From positions 62,001 through 126,000 of the forward strand of contig NW_025777958.1 in NCBI RefSeq assembly GCF_021130785.1: a stretch of 64,000 nt of DNA, written 5' to 3'. The first letter of the stretch is position 1; every line of letters starts with the position of its first letter. The translations under genes and the position numbers were made by a program. Shown one piece after another: positions 1-12,469 of this stretch. The DNA comes from Homalodisca vitripennis (lineage: Eukaryota; Arthropoda; Insecta; Hemiptera; Cicadellidae). Under the pieces are notes generated by a model. It was not told the origin of the DNA and did not search any database. It was given only the letters and a program-made list of their open reading frames with translations.

Positions 1-310
1 TCCTCCGCCCTGTGACGCGCTCCACCTCAGCTCGGACCTTAACCAGCTTAGCCCGCTTCTGCCATATCTCTTCTGTGTAGTCTCTGTGGACGACGTCCAC
101 AAGCCTAGACACCACAACACTGCTCTGCCTCTTTATATCAGCTTTTTCTTCCCTCAAAGCACTGTTTTCAGCTTGCAGGCCCTCGATTCTTTCATTTAAA
201 CGAGCCAAATCTTCCTTGGTGGCAATATTAGCTAACTTTTGATCCAACAAAAGACTTAGACTGTTCATAAGTTGCTCTTGTGTGATGTCTCTTACCTTTT
301 CACCTGCCAT
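1..310 (-). CDS. Partial coiled-coil ORF, truncated by window edge
   Basis: An ATG at 308-310 opens a frame that stays open to base 1, about 103 codons, so the rest of the protein lies outside the window. The N-terminal half is hydrophilic and rich in Leu, Glu, Lys and Arg with heptad-like spacing (DLARLNERIEGLQAENSALR), a likely coiled coil. Base composition is clearly richer in G+C than the DNA to its right. A coiled-coil N-terminus of this kind is common in ORF1 proteins of non-LTR retrotransposons, which is my preferred reading. A first exon of a host gene is the alternative: the sequence AAGGTAAGA near 290-298 matches a splice donor by eye. No catalytic or zinc motif is visible, so function is not assigned. 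Confidence 0.45.
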   Translation of the reverse strand, partial: MAGEKVRDITQEQLMNSLSLLLDQKLANIATKEDLARLNERIEGLQAENSALREEKADIKRQSSVVVSRLVDVVHRDYTEEIWQKRAKLVKVRAEVERVTGRR

Positions 311-960
311 TGTACCTGAAGCTGAAGGGGAGATTGGTAATTCGGGTGATCGATGCCGCTTTGCTGTCTGGGTGTTGATGGTAAGAAAAACTCACTAATT
401 TTCTTCTCACTCATATATAAACTGTCTCACACACACAACAGTGTCTCTTCAATCAACAGTAACACATTCAATTGAAGATCAAAGTTTGTAGCAAATAAAA
501 TACAATTGCGACATATTATCATCAAAAATTGAATACAGCACAAAATTTAGCAGATAATATTTAAAATAACTACGTGTTTTCACTATGAAGGAAATTTCAA
601 GATTAACGGTGGTTGAGGTGCGACCTCAAAAAAGCAGGTAAACGGAAACGGAACAATGGAATGACAGGTACATTTTGTTCAAGGGCACATGGTCCCTTAA
701 AATTAGGGACTCCGTTTTTTAACATCATATTCTCAGAACCATCGGTCAGTATGAATGTATCAGTCTTGCAGACTTATATTTTTATTTATATTGCAAGCCC
801 CATGATGTCATTAATCAATCAAATTATATAATATAGTATATTCATATTTTTATTCGTAGAAATATAAAGTTGAGAGAATTATGTACACCGTTCAAGAAAC
901 TGATAAGTTTTAATGTTTTAAAACGATAATTAACTAAACGGGTAGCAGACTACAAACATT
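311..960. other. Non-coding AT-rich stretch
   Basis: No supported gene. A CA-rich run near 430-440 and a TATA-like ATATATAAACT near 413 lie upstream of the minus-strand ORF and could be part of its 5' region. Short frames here have no recognisable content. Confidence 0.5.
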
Positions 961-964
961 ACAA

Positions 965-1115
965 TCTGAGTGGGGAAGAATTTGTCGGTCTGAGGCTGTA
1001 ATTCGATTTGAGCGTGTCAACTAAAGTGGCACCGCGACTCTCCGTCGACAAATCCAATTTAACGGATTCACACTTTACGACTATGAACAAGTTTTACTTA
1101 AATCTTTCCTTTTTT
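965..1115. repeat. Duplicated island 1 (partner 23205-23345)
   Basis: About 130 bp including AATTCGATTTGAGCGTGTCA and CTCCGTCGACAAATC, and ending at GACTATGAACAA, is repeated with few differences at 23205-23345 in the same orientation. It is non-coding by eye. It is the first in a series of colinear islands linking the 1-16.5 kb and 23-33.6 kb parts of the window. Confidence 0.75.
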
Positions 1116-3200
1116 TCAAAGTAAGGTCAAATTCGTCAAATTAAGTCACCGTATGAAATCTTCGTTCCCTCATTAACGTTTTCTGAAGGGATGTTCATAC
1201 GTAATTGTGAATATAACTTTATGTTTCATAACTTAAAATATATATCATGAGCAAATTTATATTTTACGTATAAATCCTGCTTCATAGCACAACCAACTTA
1301 AAAAGCACGAGTGGTTAGTTTACTATTATTTTAAGTCCCAGTAATATTTTCTTACTTTTTGATATTTAATGAATTATCCCGTTCATTAGTTAAAATGAAC
1401 TAACATTTCTCTCCTCAATACATCAATAGTTTTTTGTAATTATACTTAAAAAGTAGTGATTTATTAAATGTTTTAAAACATACGTATAAAGTAAGTAAAG
1501 GAGTAAAAATTAAACATATAGTTGAACATGTTATAACTTGAAACTAAAACAAATTTATATACAAAAATGTTAGTACACAATTATCAATTAATTTATACTT
1601 AGTATTACAATAAGGTATGAAGGAACTAGTTAATTTTATTGATTTACTTTTGATCTAATCTTGTTTTTAGTATTTATGTTTATAAAAGATATTATAATCT
1701 TAAAATAAAGCCTAGATTGTCATATTGAACATTGTAAAGAAACTAGTCCGTCCAGTACTTCTTCCTTGTATTAGATTTTTATGACCGACGATGCAACTAC
1801 AGTCCTTAGCTGATCAGTGAGCTGGTCACGTTTTAGGATAACGCCCGATAATAACGTACTTGCCTCCAATATCGATGGCTATATCACAAGTTCCGTAGTC
1901 TACAAGTTACAAGCGTTAACATGTAGACAACTTTTTATAATTTTAAACTAAAAAGGGAAACCATGAACTAAAGTGAAACGATAACCACTATATTTTTTAA
2001 ACTTTATATACAAAATATAGTCCTAATCAAATAATTCATTATTAAATTTATAGTCTATTAAATTTTTTATAATTTTCCTCTTACTGGTTTAGTATTGTGT
2101 GTACACATGTGTTTTGCGTTTTTTAATGAAGTAAGTTTAGGAAAATCGACCTCGGGAAATGATTGAACTACTAACATGTTATTTAGTTGTCAATCATACA
2201 AGTCAAGAAATGTATAAACTGAAAAATAGGTAGAAAACTATCTTTGGATACACGTAAAACTATAAACACGCTTCAATACATATAAGTAGATATTTAAAAC
2301 TTATATTGGTAATTCATATTAAGTATAAAAAACTAGCTATTAGGTTAATATTATTATACAGGAAATGTATAATATGATAGTTTAGTCAAATAAAGTTTTG
2401 AAATACTTCAAGAGAGTAGTAGTTGGTAGGGCAATGGTATAATCATCACCTTGAAAGCGATTTTACTCATTATTTTAACGATTAATTGAAGTGTGTTACA
2501 ACATGATGCATAATTATGAGTAATCATTATTTTAAAATGATGTAAATAGAACTAGATTAATTTTAAGTAATAGTTCGGTCATAATGGTAATATACTTTTC
2601 AGGTTTTTAACACAAACCTAACTACTATATATAAACCTGGAACAAATGTTTTAAGAATACATGAGCATAAATAATGTACGTATATATTCAGTATGGGTAT
2701 AGCATAATTGATAATCTATTAAAGTCAATCGTTCTTAAGGTTACAATTAACAATTTTTATTACTTGGAGAATGTACGCACTATAAATGTAAACAAACTGA
2801 AAATAATAATCATTGTTTTACACTGAAATATTAATTACATAGGACAGGATTATACAATTAATATTACACAACTTTAGAGACCAAGATGGGATTTTCGATA
2901 ATTTAAGGAACAGTGGGGCGTAGTCTTGTAAGATTTTAGAAGTACAAATAGGCCTATATGCAGCCCAGGAATAGCAAAAATGTTTATGAAAAGTTTCAAT
3001 AAGATTGGTTGCGTAGTTCACCCTAGAACACAAAACAAACAACCAAAGTCACTTTAAAACTTATAATAGTATTATTATGTATATTCGATAACGTAGTTAT
3101 GTTAGAAATATAATTTAGGTCACCTTGTTCTTGATTATTAATATGTGTTATATTGTACACGTATTAAACTGTGTGTAAAGTAAGGGTTCCTGGGTTAATA
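1116..3200. other. Non-coding AT-rich stretch
   Basis: No gene, RNA or recognisable element seen. Frames are short and low in complexity. Confidence 0.5.
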
Positions 3201-3214
3201 TAAAGCTGGGCAAG

Positions 3215-3290
3215 CGCGTCCTGCTGTTACTGGTCAGGTCACGTGCTCGAGTTACGTCCCTGACGACTTCTCCACTGAGCTCTACAAATG
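3215..3290 (+). repeat. Third, inverted copy of the YLLVKSR-coding motif
   Basis: The stretch TTACTGGTCAGGTCACGTGC through the following ACGTCCCTGACGACTTCT matches, in opposite orientation, the minus-strand starts of the duplicated frames at 4412-4693 and 23842-24130. Read on the plus strand it encodes LLVRSRARVTSLTTS. Whether this is a repeated peptide-coding exon or a non-coding repeat is unclear. Confidence 0.55.
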
Positions 3291-3813
3291 ATACTAACAC
3301 ATTCGATCAGTATTTTACTCCAGTAACTGTATTTCATCTACGGTATTACAACTTATTTTTATTCATAAAATTAATAATGAGTGTGATTTCAATTTCATTT
3401 AAGGGGAGTTGAAGGCCCCATTCCCGCCCATGTTAAAAGTAAGAATTTTAGGAACTCATATCTGGGTAACCATAGCAACTAACAGCATGAAATTTTTATG
3501 CTTGATTTTTGCATCATAATAAGTAAAATAAACTACAATTAGCGTGATAGGTAATATAACTTGAAAATTATAATTTTTTTTCAATCGCAAATTTCTTTTT
3601 CAAAAATGTTTAATATTACATTTTTTTTTCTAGTTGAAGAATTTTATTCATTGTAGTTTGTCTTGTACATTACATATATACAAACAGCCAGTAAAGATTT
3701 CAAAGCAATAACTCTAATAGTACCTGAGATAATGGTTCCTAAAACTAAAAAATGCAACTTTCGGAAAACGACATAAATGTAAAAAATCAGCTTATTATTT
3801 TGAATATTTTACC

Positions 3814-4038
3814 TTAAAATTCACCTGGGCAGTATTGAGAGGATGCTCCTTCTTCTTCTTCAAGTGTCTTTCTTCTTTTAGCAATTCTGGATTCTTTGGT
3901 TGCATCCTGTTGAGCCTTTTGAAGTCGAAACTCATCAGCTTTTTTCAGCGCCACAACAGTGTTTATACCGTAGTTAACAATCCCAAGTTCTTTCAAAACA
4001 TTTAATCTACCTAAGTTTCCATCATTGACTACGCTTGA
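3814..4038 (-). pseudogene. Fragment resembling C-terminus of a Mutator-like transposase
   Basis: This open minus-strand frame has no good ATG. It encodes about 70 residues starting near NDGNLGRLNVLKELGI, followed by a Lys/Arg/Glu-rich helix and ending SQYCPGEF. An NDG-x-LG start, a LKELGI core, a charged KES-x-AKRR helix, then an acidic run and an aromatic-Gly-Phe end resemble the tail of insect proteins annotated as Mutator-like transposases; this assignment is from memory of the family. No upstream catalytic part is visible and an in-frame stop sits just before the fragment, so it is a relic. It could also be a last exon of such a gene. Confidence 0.35.
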
Positions 4039-4156
4039 CTACGCGAGTCAAACCTTGAACTGTTTTCCTTTAAAACAACACCAAAACCAGCCCTGTATCT
4101 TGTTTAATAAATTTTATATGAACTTTCAAAGTTTTAAAGTCCTTTTTGAAACGCCC

Positions 4157-4158
<2 letters not shown>

Positions 4159-4212
<54 letters not shown>
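4159..4212. repeat. (TA)n microsatellite
   Basis: About 27 uninterrupted TA dinucleotides. Confidence 0.95.
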
Positions 4213-4215
<3 letters not shown>

Positions 4216-4411
4216 CACTAACCAAGTAACATGCCACCCTTTCTGAATTTTATGTCTCCCTAAACGTTAAATAAACTCACACTCCCCGTCTATCTTAAGA
4301 TGTTGTTCTTTGGACACCCTCCCTGACTTAACTTCAAAACGTAATCATCACGACCTTAAGTACAAGAGTACTGCCTTTGTTTTTCAAATCGTACCTTCAA
4401 GTAATTTTTAC

Positions 4412-4693
4412 TTAGTTATGATGGACACAATTATTTATTGAGCTAAGATTTAAAAAATTGGTTTTTGGTGAAGCTATTGACAGAATAAAAATAGCAACAA
4501 ATGTTACGAAAAATGGTAAATATAACAGGTAAGAAAGTTCCACATGAAACAGTATAATGAAACCTTTTGTTATTATTGAAAGGTATAAGCCACGTGTCGG
4601 ATGTACTATGCCGTTATTAAAGGAATCCAGAGGGACAGAAGTTGTAAGGGATATAACTCGTGTACGTGACTTGACCAGCAAGTAGGACTCCAT
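4412..4693 (-). CDS. Possible small hydrophobic protein, duplicated
   Basis: A 93-codon frame beginning ATG at 4691-4693 (MESYLLVKSR...). The middle (about residues 38-72) is strongly hydrophobic, like one or two membrane segments. The same region is duplicated at 23842-24130, where the first codons again read MESYLLVKSR and the hydrophobic part is also recognisable, but the second copy carries an in-frame stop and a 1-base shift. Similarity at the peptide level across both copies is the only support for coding. It may equally be a non-coding conserved island that happens to be open. Confidence 0.3.
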   Translation of the reverse strand: MESYLLVKSRTRVISLTTSVPLDSFNNGIVHPTRGLYLSIITKGFIILFHVELSYLLYLPFFVTFVAIFILSIASPKTNFLNLSSINNCVHHN

Positions 4694-4725
4694 GTTAACG
4701 TCTGCCTACTACCTGTCAAACTTTA
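4480..4725. repeat. Duplicated island 2 (partner 23920-24155)
   Basis: The strongest identity is at the right end: ACGTGACTTGACCAG, then TCCATGTTAACGTCTGCC followed by TACTACCTG, present at both places. Same orientation as the partner. The overlap with the hydrophobic frame above is noted there. Confidence 0.75.
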
Positions 4726-5390
4726 TAGGGTACGCGGATTGAACACATTTGGTTAAACCATAAATGTTGACTTTAGTTGATTGAATTAAGTTGAAAATCA
4801 ACAAACCTCTCACAGGCGTCATCTTCAAGTGTAATTAGTTATATAAACGACTCATATTTATTGACTACGAGCTAAAAAATTATCGCTCCAATGATTATTT
4901 TTATTACTTTGATCTACTGAATTCACTTTAATATTATATGTATTAATATGATTGAAATATGAGTGTGAAAACATGTTTATGAATCTTAATAACTTTATTT
5001 ACCATTATTACATATAAACAGTCATTTTATATGCGTACTTCCTACAAAAGTGTTCACAAAAGAAGACATTGTATAATGTATATGTAACTTTGTATTAAAT
5101 ATAAATAATCTAATTATTCAATATAATATTACAATGATTATTGTCTGAGAGAAGTGTTGAGATGGAAATAAAAATATTCTAAATGTATCTGTGTATATAT
5201 CAACTTAGTTCTGAACAAAATTACTGAATCATTTAAGTGGTGAATATTGTATAACAGATTACAGAGATACAGTACTAAACAACATCAAAATTAACTATAT
5301 TACATAGTATCAAATGAAAGGACGAAATGTAACAAACATATTATCAAATAAACCAACAAAGTAATTTAGCTAGTTGTATTATTTTAGCCC
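4726..5390. other. Non-coding AT-rich stretch
   Basis: Nothing recognisable. Confidence 0.5.
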
Positions 5391-5394
5391 ATAA

Positions 5395-5990
5395 TATTGT
5401 GCCATATGTTTGTAATCGCTTCTTGCCAGTCCAGTTACCTAAAATACTATAGTAAAAATAATTTCATTCTATCATTGTGAATTGTTTACTGAAAATAAAT
5501 AGACTTATCCCTTTAACACAGAATAACCTATGATCCAAGTTTCAAGTCTCTAGTATCTTTGTATTAAAAGTTACTGCACAGAAAATCAGCAAAACAGGAC
5601 TAACAGTGACTTCAGGCCATAACATGGTTTTACTAAATTGATAAATTATTAGAAATATATTTTTCGTGTATAATTTAACGATTTATTCACCGGAAACCCC
5701 ATCAACAACGTAGACTTACTATTGTTTTAGATCGATATATTCTGTCATTAAAGAGGCATATTTAGAACGGTTTGGGGAATTGTTCATTACCACATTACTA
5801 AAAAAGATTGATTTATCAACATTTTACAATAATTTATATTTTCCAGAACTTTTCTCTTATGCCCCTGTTTTTCCTGATAGTAGAGAAACTGTAGGGGACT
5901 AATCGATGTTGTCACTCATATTTGTTCACCTCTATGGATGAATAGAAGGTTTACATCACAAACTGTAACGTTGGTATATATGTGTAAGAA
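5395..5990. repeat. Duplicated island 3 (partner about 24840-25930)
   Basis: Weaker but colinear similarity. Matching patches include the AGTTTCAAGTCTCTAGTA-like patch near 5540 (24890), the AAAACAGGACTAACAGTGA-like patch near 5590 (24940), the ATTTATTCACCGG-like patch near 5690 (25040), and TCTATGGATGAATAG near 5932 (25873). No coding content. Confidence 0.55.
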
Positions 5991-6639
5991 GTAGGTTAGA
6001 TAGTTATTCTTCAAACTGGTATTACTTTCTTAGTAAAAAGCGTCTTACCAGATACAAACTTGTATGACAATAATATGACGACTTTATTGGTACATCGTGT
6101 AAAAGTATTAACACAACCTCATTTACTGCAAGGTGTAAAAGTTGAGAAACATACCTTTTTGTAGGCTTCTCCGAGCGATATCGGAGGGAGGCGGTTCAAA
6201 TATCTAATAATTAAATATTTTTAATACACTTTTCATTACAGAAGATACGGAAAACAACTCTTAACTTTGACTGTTGTAGAGATTATTTAACTTGTTTTAT
6301 TAAACGATGAAGGTATCTTTATTTATGTTACCGTCAATGCAAGTTATCATAAATGGATAACCTCTTATACTTTTTTTATCAAACTAGTATTACAGGATTG
6401 AATTCAATAGTTTAAGGATATTCCCACAAAAATTAAGAATATTGAAGTTAAGAATTTTTTTAATTGTAAATGTTTTTATAGATACAAAACATGTACGAAT
6501 TAAAGAAATTATAGGAAGGCCTTTATATGTAACCATTTATTAGCTTAGCTGTTTAGGCATATTAGCCTATCAGATTTTTTCTAGTCTGATTTACAATTTA
6601 AGATTCATTTAATACAATAAGAATTAATTATTAATGAAC

Positions 6640-6830
6640 TACATTAAAAGCTGGATACGATTTGTCTTAGGATGTGTAAGAAATTGCTGTCATTGTGACA
6701 TGTGTACGTGTACACGCAATGTCCTCATTGTGCATTATACATTGCGTCCGCTTCGTGTATAGGTGTCGCTTTCATTGTCAATAATGTACTATGTTCTTAC
6801 ACTATAATATCACTACTATGAATGAATAAT
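6640..6830. repeat. Duplicated island 4 (partner 26700-26870), with palindrome
   Basis: The best conserved island. GAAATTGCTGTCATTGTGAC, then ATGTGTACGTGTACACGC, then a CTCATTGTGC block are shared almost exactly, followed by GTGTTCTTACAC-like ends. The core contains the palindrome CGTGTACACG. No frame is conserved, so a regulatory element retained after duplication is a reasonable guess. Confidence 0.75.
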
Positions 6831-6883
6831 TCCATGTTCGAAATAATTACATTCTTTCTGTCGGTTTTAGAAGCGTTTCAGGC

Positions 6884-7200
6884 CTAAATATCTGAAATAC
6901 TTCTCGCTTTACAAACAAAATAATAGAAAAGGTTGCTAGAGGTGGAAGATGAGCTGTTTTTGAACCGATGGATATTTATGCGCCCACTTGTACTGTACAT
7001 CGTTGTACGCCAAACCATGCATACCTCGCTTAAGGGAAGTGGTTCGGCCTTGGTTAGCTTCTTCAAAATTTGGAAGATGCTTGAAATTAACGATTCCTTA
7101 CACATCTCTAACAAGGATTCCAACCTTACAACGGCTTCAATCGATTTTTCCAGCAGAACTCGTGGAATTTTAAAACCTTTTAATGTGGATGTGGTCTATG
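6884..7200. other. Slightly GC-richer stretch with short overlapping frames
   Basis: Frames of 79 codons (minus) and 94 codons (plus) overlap here. The minus frame could be extended upstream past the first ATG. None contains a motif I recognise and the two strands are equally plausible. A decayed coding fragment is possible, but I cannot support a specific gene. Confidence 0.2.
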
Positions 7201-7739
7201 GTACATCGCATTCTTAAATAATCGTGTCACAAAATAAATAAACTGTTGAAAGAAACAAGGATGTAAGAGAAATAAGATAATAAATATATAACACTCCTAC
7301 ATGTAAATTGTATACATTATAATTGAAATGTTAGAATACAATTAGCCCATCAGCAAAATGATAGTTTCGAGATATACAGTTTAGTGGGTTTAGAAAAAAT
7401 TACATACTTTTAAAAGGCTTTTTTTACTGGATACTAAAAATTTGTGTTTATATTAATGAAAAATTGTACTTTATACCGGTTAAAATATTTTAATTAATTT
7501 TTACAAATGAAATTTAAGCTGTATATTTTTTACTATCAATTGAATTAATAAATTATTGATAAGTCAATGTGTATTAAACCATGTGCATTTTTCATGCTAT
7601 AATTTTGCCAAAAACACAAGATTTATTCGAATAACCTAAATGTTAATTGAAATAAAAAAAATTTTTTGTCAATGAAATGAAAATTTGTCTTTTTTAGTTT
7701 TTTTAGGTATTTACTTTCCCTTTCTGCTGATGATATTGT

Positions 7740-8517
7740 TCAAATTGTTTCGAATGAAAACAGTAATATTTTTTCCATATTTTTTTTAAAGGAATGTGGT
7801 TTTCTAGCAGCTAGTGTTACTCGCAACCATTCATCAGGCACATACACTTCTAGGTGGTACTTTTTTTACTTCTCGATGAGGCTAAAATCTTGGTCACAAG
7901 CTAGATAGCCCACGTCAGTCTCGAGGGCAGAAACTTGTGAATAATCTCGGTACAGTAATGCTTAAAATTTGTAACCATAAAATAATATAGTTCTGGAATT
8001 TTGATGTAGTGGTTCTGTCTTCCTCACTGGTCATGGTCAAATTGGAGGTCTTTACATAAACTTAAACAATTTTTGTAATACACTACCCCACTTCCTCTGA
8101 CCCTCTTGAACTCTTGAAGCAACAGACCCGTACCTTATATACATGTAAGCTTCGTTTGTAGATAGGACTCGTGTGATTAATGTCTTCATTTGATCAAAGC
8201 TTATTACAGTCAGGTCAAATAAAGGGTCCTTATATATTTCAGCATCGTCCTTTAAACAGCTCTAGTTGACTCAACTTGTCACTCTTGCTGGACTTTAATA
8301 ACACCTTTTTACTAAATTCTGGCAGTACTAACTTTATACTAATATCATGATATTTTCTGCAGCAATCCTTAACTGGAGCATGAAAATGTAAACTAAACTT
8401 AGTAATAAAGATTTCAGAAAAAATTATGTATAATATAGAAACATAGTCATCAGGGTTCTGCTTGTTATACAAATTGTAAAGAATGGTCTTGTGATAGAAA
8501 TTTTCGGGTAGGGGTTT
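7740..8517 (-). pseudogene. Decayed transposon-derived protein (DUF7869-type family)
   Basis: Reading the minus strand, 8517-8239 is open for about 92 codons (from SHYLGKKPLPENFYHK to FKGRC) and contains a Cys-Cys motif, VKDCCRKYHDI. After several stops, the region near 7935-7790 again reads as protein in another frame: YLACDQDFSLIEK, then VYVPDEWLRV. The order of a Cys-containing central part, then an aspartate/DFSLIE motif, then V-P-DEW matches a large family of insect transposon-related proteins (DUF7869-like, from memory). The ORF is broken by stops and shifts, so it is a fossil. Family assignment is inference; that this was once coding is moderately supported. Confidence 0.4.
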
Positions 8518-8519
8518 CT

Positions 8520-11100
8520 TCCCTAAGTAGTGGGATTAATAAGCTGGAAACTAGTAAATAAACTCAAATACCTTTTGAAATTTCATATCAGATTTATTTT
8601 TGTGCTAACACTTTTCTATCCTGTGGTATGGGACGGATAATTGCAGTTTGAAAAGGGAAATTAGTTTTTTTAGTACAAGTAAATAGATTGTAAATACATT
8701 TCAGAATAAATACAGAAGAGAACCTTCATATCTTACTGTCATTTATTGTGCATTTTAAGCATACAAATTTTAATAAGAGTTTTAATCTCCCGCCTTCAGC
8801 ACGTTGTCAAAGTGATAAACAGTGTAGGGTTCTGTTAGACATTTGGCTCAACCCACAATGGAACAGTTAATTGTGGGATAGGCCACCAGATTTTGGGTTA
8901 GGCCACTTCACAGTTTCCAAAGACCTCAAAAAACAAACGAATTAGTGCTGTTATCTAGTTCACTAGACAGTTGGCTAGGTCTGAACCTCATTTTACAAAA
9001 TTCCGTTTGGGAAATAAGCACAAGCGCATAACAGAAAAATTGGGCGTTGGTCCGTTTTATTTTCTGAGCGCCTCAATTCTAATTAGATGACTTTAAATTG
9101 GTAAAATGTAAACAAAATTTTCTTTTAAAATAAAATAAATGTTATAAGTAATTCATAAAAATGTCACGTGTTGCTTTAAATGTCCGTGTGTTCGTGACGG
9201 AAATACATAAGCACCTCCTAATGAATATTCATGATCCTATATACTGAGCTTCCTATCTGACTATTAGGTGCACTAATCATACATCATACATCTAGATAAA
9301 AACACAACGTGTTTAAGAGAATGATTTAGTTAGAAATACCAAATTATAACTCTAACTTTGGGTTAAAATATGTGCATTTTTTATCGTACAGCATCTAACA
9401 TTTTGTTATTTATTTTTAATAATAATTTACTTAGTAATAAAGTATATTTGTACTATAAAGTTGAATCTTTTTATGTTTTGATTAGCTATCACTAAGGATT
9501 CTGGAAAACATTTCAGTTCTGTTTAGATGTTTTTCTGTCTATCTGCCTGTTTATCTGATATTTTACTATACATATAGAGAAGAAATGTATTTTTGGACAC
9601 TTAATTTTGCATATTACTTAAGTTCTACTTATGGAACGTCGTATTTGATAATAGAAGTCTCCATTCATGGAATTTCTGAGTCTTTGTGTCGTCTAAATAT
9701 ATACATGTCATCTTATAAACGATTTAATCTTGCTTCCAACTTTTAATTACTGTTAAGTTCAATTTAGTTGTATATCTATTCATGAGATTTACGGATTGAC
9801 GTTAAAGTCCATCGTTAATTACGCTGGGAAATACTTTTTTCTGTTTGCCTAAAGCCGTATAACATTTCTCCTCTTTATGCCCTGTCTCTAAAGCATGGAA
9901 TGAGCTTTAGATTTGGAATTGATTAGACAATTAACTTTAGTGAAGTATTTTCCGCAACAGGTATTGTGGCGTACTGGATCCTCAATATTATATAAATTAA
10001 GTGATTACTAAGTTAAACTACAAACGCCAAAATATGCCAAACGCATTAAATTTATGGGCTTCTCCAATCTTAAAAATTATCTTTGCCTTTTATTACAACA
10101 TAACTTAGGATTTAAATACTCATGTATTTCATATAAAAAGCAGTACACAGCACTAAGTTTAACAAATTTCTTAAAAATTTATGAATAGCCTACATCTTAT
10201 TATATAGATAGGCGAAATATGTTGGTTGTTACTTGGAGAAATTAAATGTAGTATGTACAAATAACATGTCTCGCATGAAAGGGCTAATTTGTGATACAAA
10301 AATATAAATTTTACTTACGGACAAGACACGCGAGATGTTACTCGGCAGCAAGAACGGCAGCTACAAAGTTCAAAAGAGAAAAAACAACATGCGTGCCAAT
10401 TAGGTTATTAATCCACCAAGAATTTTGTTTCAAGAACATCGGATGTAACCTATATTAACCAGTAACGAGTAACAGGGTTTCGGAAATATGTATTATATAA
10501 AATATGAGTAAAAATAGCCCAAGCTCCATGCGAATTCTTTGCTTATAAGTAAGTTTGTTCTCAAGACATTGTTCTGGCGAAAAGGTGAAGATACATTTAA
10601 AATCTGGCAAGGGTGTTGAGTGATAGGCTTCGCTAACTCTCAGCAACAATGTTTAAATTGTGAAATAACATATTAAATACGTTAACCTATTCCCTACCTT
10701 GATTACAGCTGAATTAGTTTATAATGTGTGCTTGAACGTAATTAGGACGTTAATTTAGTAATCAATGTATTTGTTCTATATGTGGTAATTTTATATAATA
10801 ATAATAATTTTAGTCGGGTTTGTAACCTACTCACTTTTTTTATTAGTGAGGACTAACATTTTAATAGTCTGCTGTTTTGTTGTCAGTGATTTAGGTGTTC
10901 TTGATAGTAATATTGTTAGTCTTATAGGTAATGATATATCTAGGTTAAGGCTCTGCTATTGGGATTATCTGAGGGGAGCATCCTGAATATTAATGAAGGT
11001 TAATATCTTATCTCAGTCACAAGCATTTCACTGAGCTTATGATCGCAATCCTGATACAGTAACTGGCATAGTATTGGTTAGGTGTAAGGTGTTCGTAACA
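8520..11100. other. Non-coding AT-rich stretch
   Basis: No gene, RNA or element supported. A short TA run lies at about 11106-11121. Confidence 0.5.
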
Positions 11101-11369
11101 GTTCATATATATATATATATAACGTATAGTTATTTTGTTTATGCGGATGGGCACTTTTTAAATATAGAAAATAGCTATAAAATAAAATCAGTATACATAG
11201 CTGACGAATCAGAGCTGTGTTGACTAAACTGTTCTAATATAAAACTGTGGAAGATAAGTGTTCTCTGGTGGTTTAGCGATTCTAACTAATAAAGAACATT
11301 CATGTAATCATCAACGATAAATGTTTGTGGTTTATTTTCGTTAATTGATAAATTTGTTTAGGTTTTAAA

Positions 11370-11545
11370 AGACACATATATCCTTATGGAAAGAAGAAGA
11401 TGAAGAATATTAATGATGTCGTTAGAAAGGCGATGTCATGAGGCAGAAGGGTCTAAAGAAACACAATATAACACACCATTAATCTTAGAATATTGAATTT
11501 ACACCTGCTTCCTACAACAACGTGACTTGGAGGAATCTAGCAAGA
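11370..11545. repeat. Duplicated island 5 (partner 29900-30075)
   Basis: TATGGAAAGAAGAAGATGAA, AAGAAACACAATATAACACA with CCATTAAT after it, and CAACAACGTGACT recur in the same order and orientation at the partner site. Non-coding. Confidence 0.75.
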
Positions 11546-11549
11546 CAAT

Positions 11550-12460
11550 AATATGAACCGTTATAATGGCAGCAACAACGAAAATTACTACAAGCAACTA
11601 TAGTAATATATATATATATATATTGTATTATAGTGTTCATGTAACAAAACAAAATATAAATTTATTGCTACATTTAAATTCCTTTACGGAGTTATCAATA
11701 CTCTTATTGTTTAAATATAACATATTGTATTTTTCACGATACATAATATTTTTTAATAATTTCAAATTTTCCCACTTGTCCTCTCTTTATTACTCAAACA
11801 TTTTTAAATCTATGATCGTATATGTGCCTCAGGTATATAACTTACTTAGCATATCCTTGCAGTCTTTGTGCATCAAATTCCATGGACGTTACATTTTCCG
11901 TATGTATCATCCGGTAAAACTAAAAGAAATCCTTATATACGGAATTAAAAAGAAGTTTAAACACTTTGTCTGTTTACAATAACTAACCACTTTCATGTCA
12001 CTATGCAAGGAAGTAAAGAAGAATGTTGAGGAAAATCAAATCAACCGTCGGAAACGACAACACATTTGTTATAAAGAAAAAAGTTTACCCTTAAATTGTA
12101 CTATAATGTCTTTACGGTTTCATATTTCATGAAAAGGTTTGGAATATTTGTTTTAATAAAATATCATACTGAAGCTGATAATATCATTGGTTATGGTTTT
12201 AAAACGATAAATAATACAAATATAAAACTAAAACTTGTAACAAGATAGTAGTAACTTAAACGTAATTAGTAATATACCAGCATTTAACATGAGACTGAAG
12301 TGCTTTTACTGTAAAAAATTATAATGATACGTAATAAAATGTAGTAGGTATAAATATATCTAATGAACAATCAATTATGTTTTACTGGATCGAAGAGTTA
12401 TCTAATTACCCCTCTGAATTTAAATTTTGTATAGCATAGATGAATTTGCAACGTCTGATA
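11550..12460. other. Non-coding; long AT-driven open frame not supported
   Basis: A 138-codon plus frame at 11566-11982 exists but is rich in Ile, Tyr, Asn and Lys from AT-rich sequence, includes a TA microsatellite, and shows no domain. Confidence 0.5.
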
Positions 12461-12469
12461 CCGCTATTG

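Noticed and set aside
290..300. Splice donor AAG-GTAAGA making 1-310 a host first exon
   Set aside because: The frame stays open for another 290 bp past the site; a chance match is simpler, though I keep it as an alternative.
11566..11982. 138-codon open frame
   Set aside because: Composition is that of random AT-rich DNA (Ile, Tyr, Asn, Lys, Phe), it runs through a TA microsatellite and has no domain.
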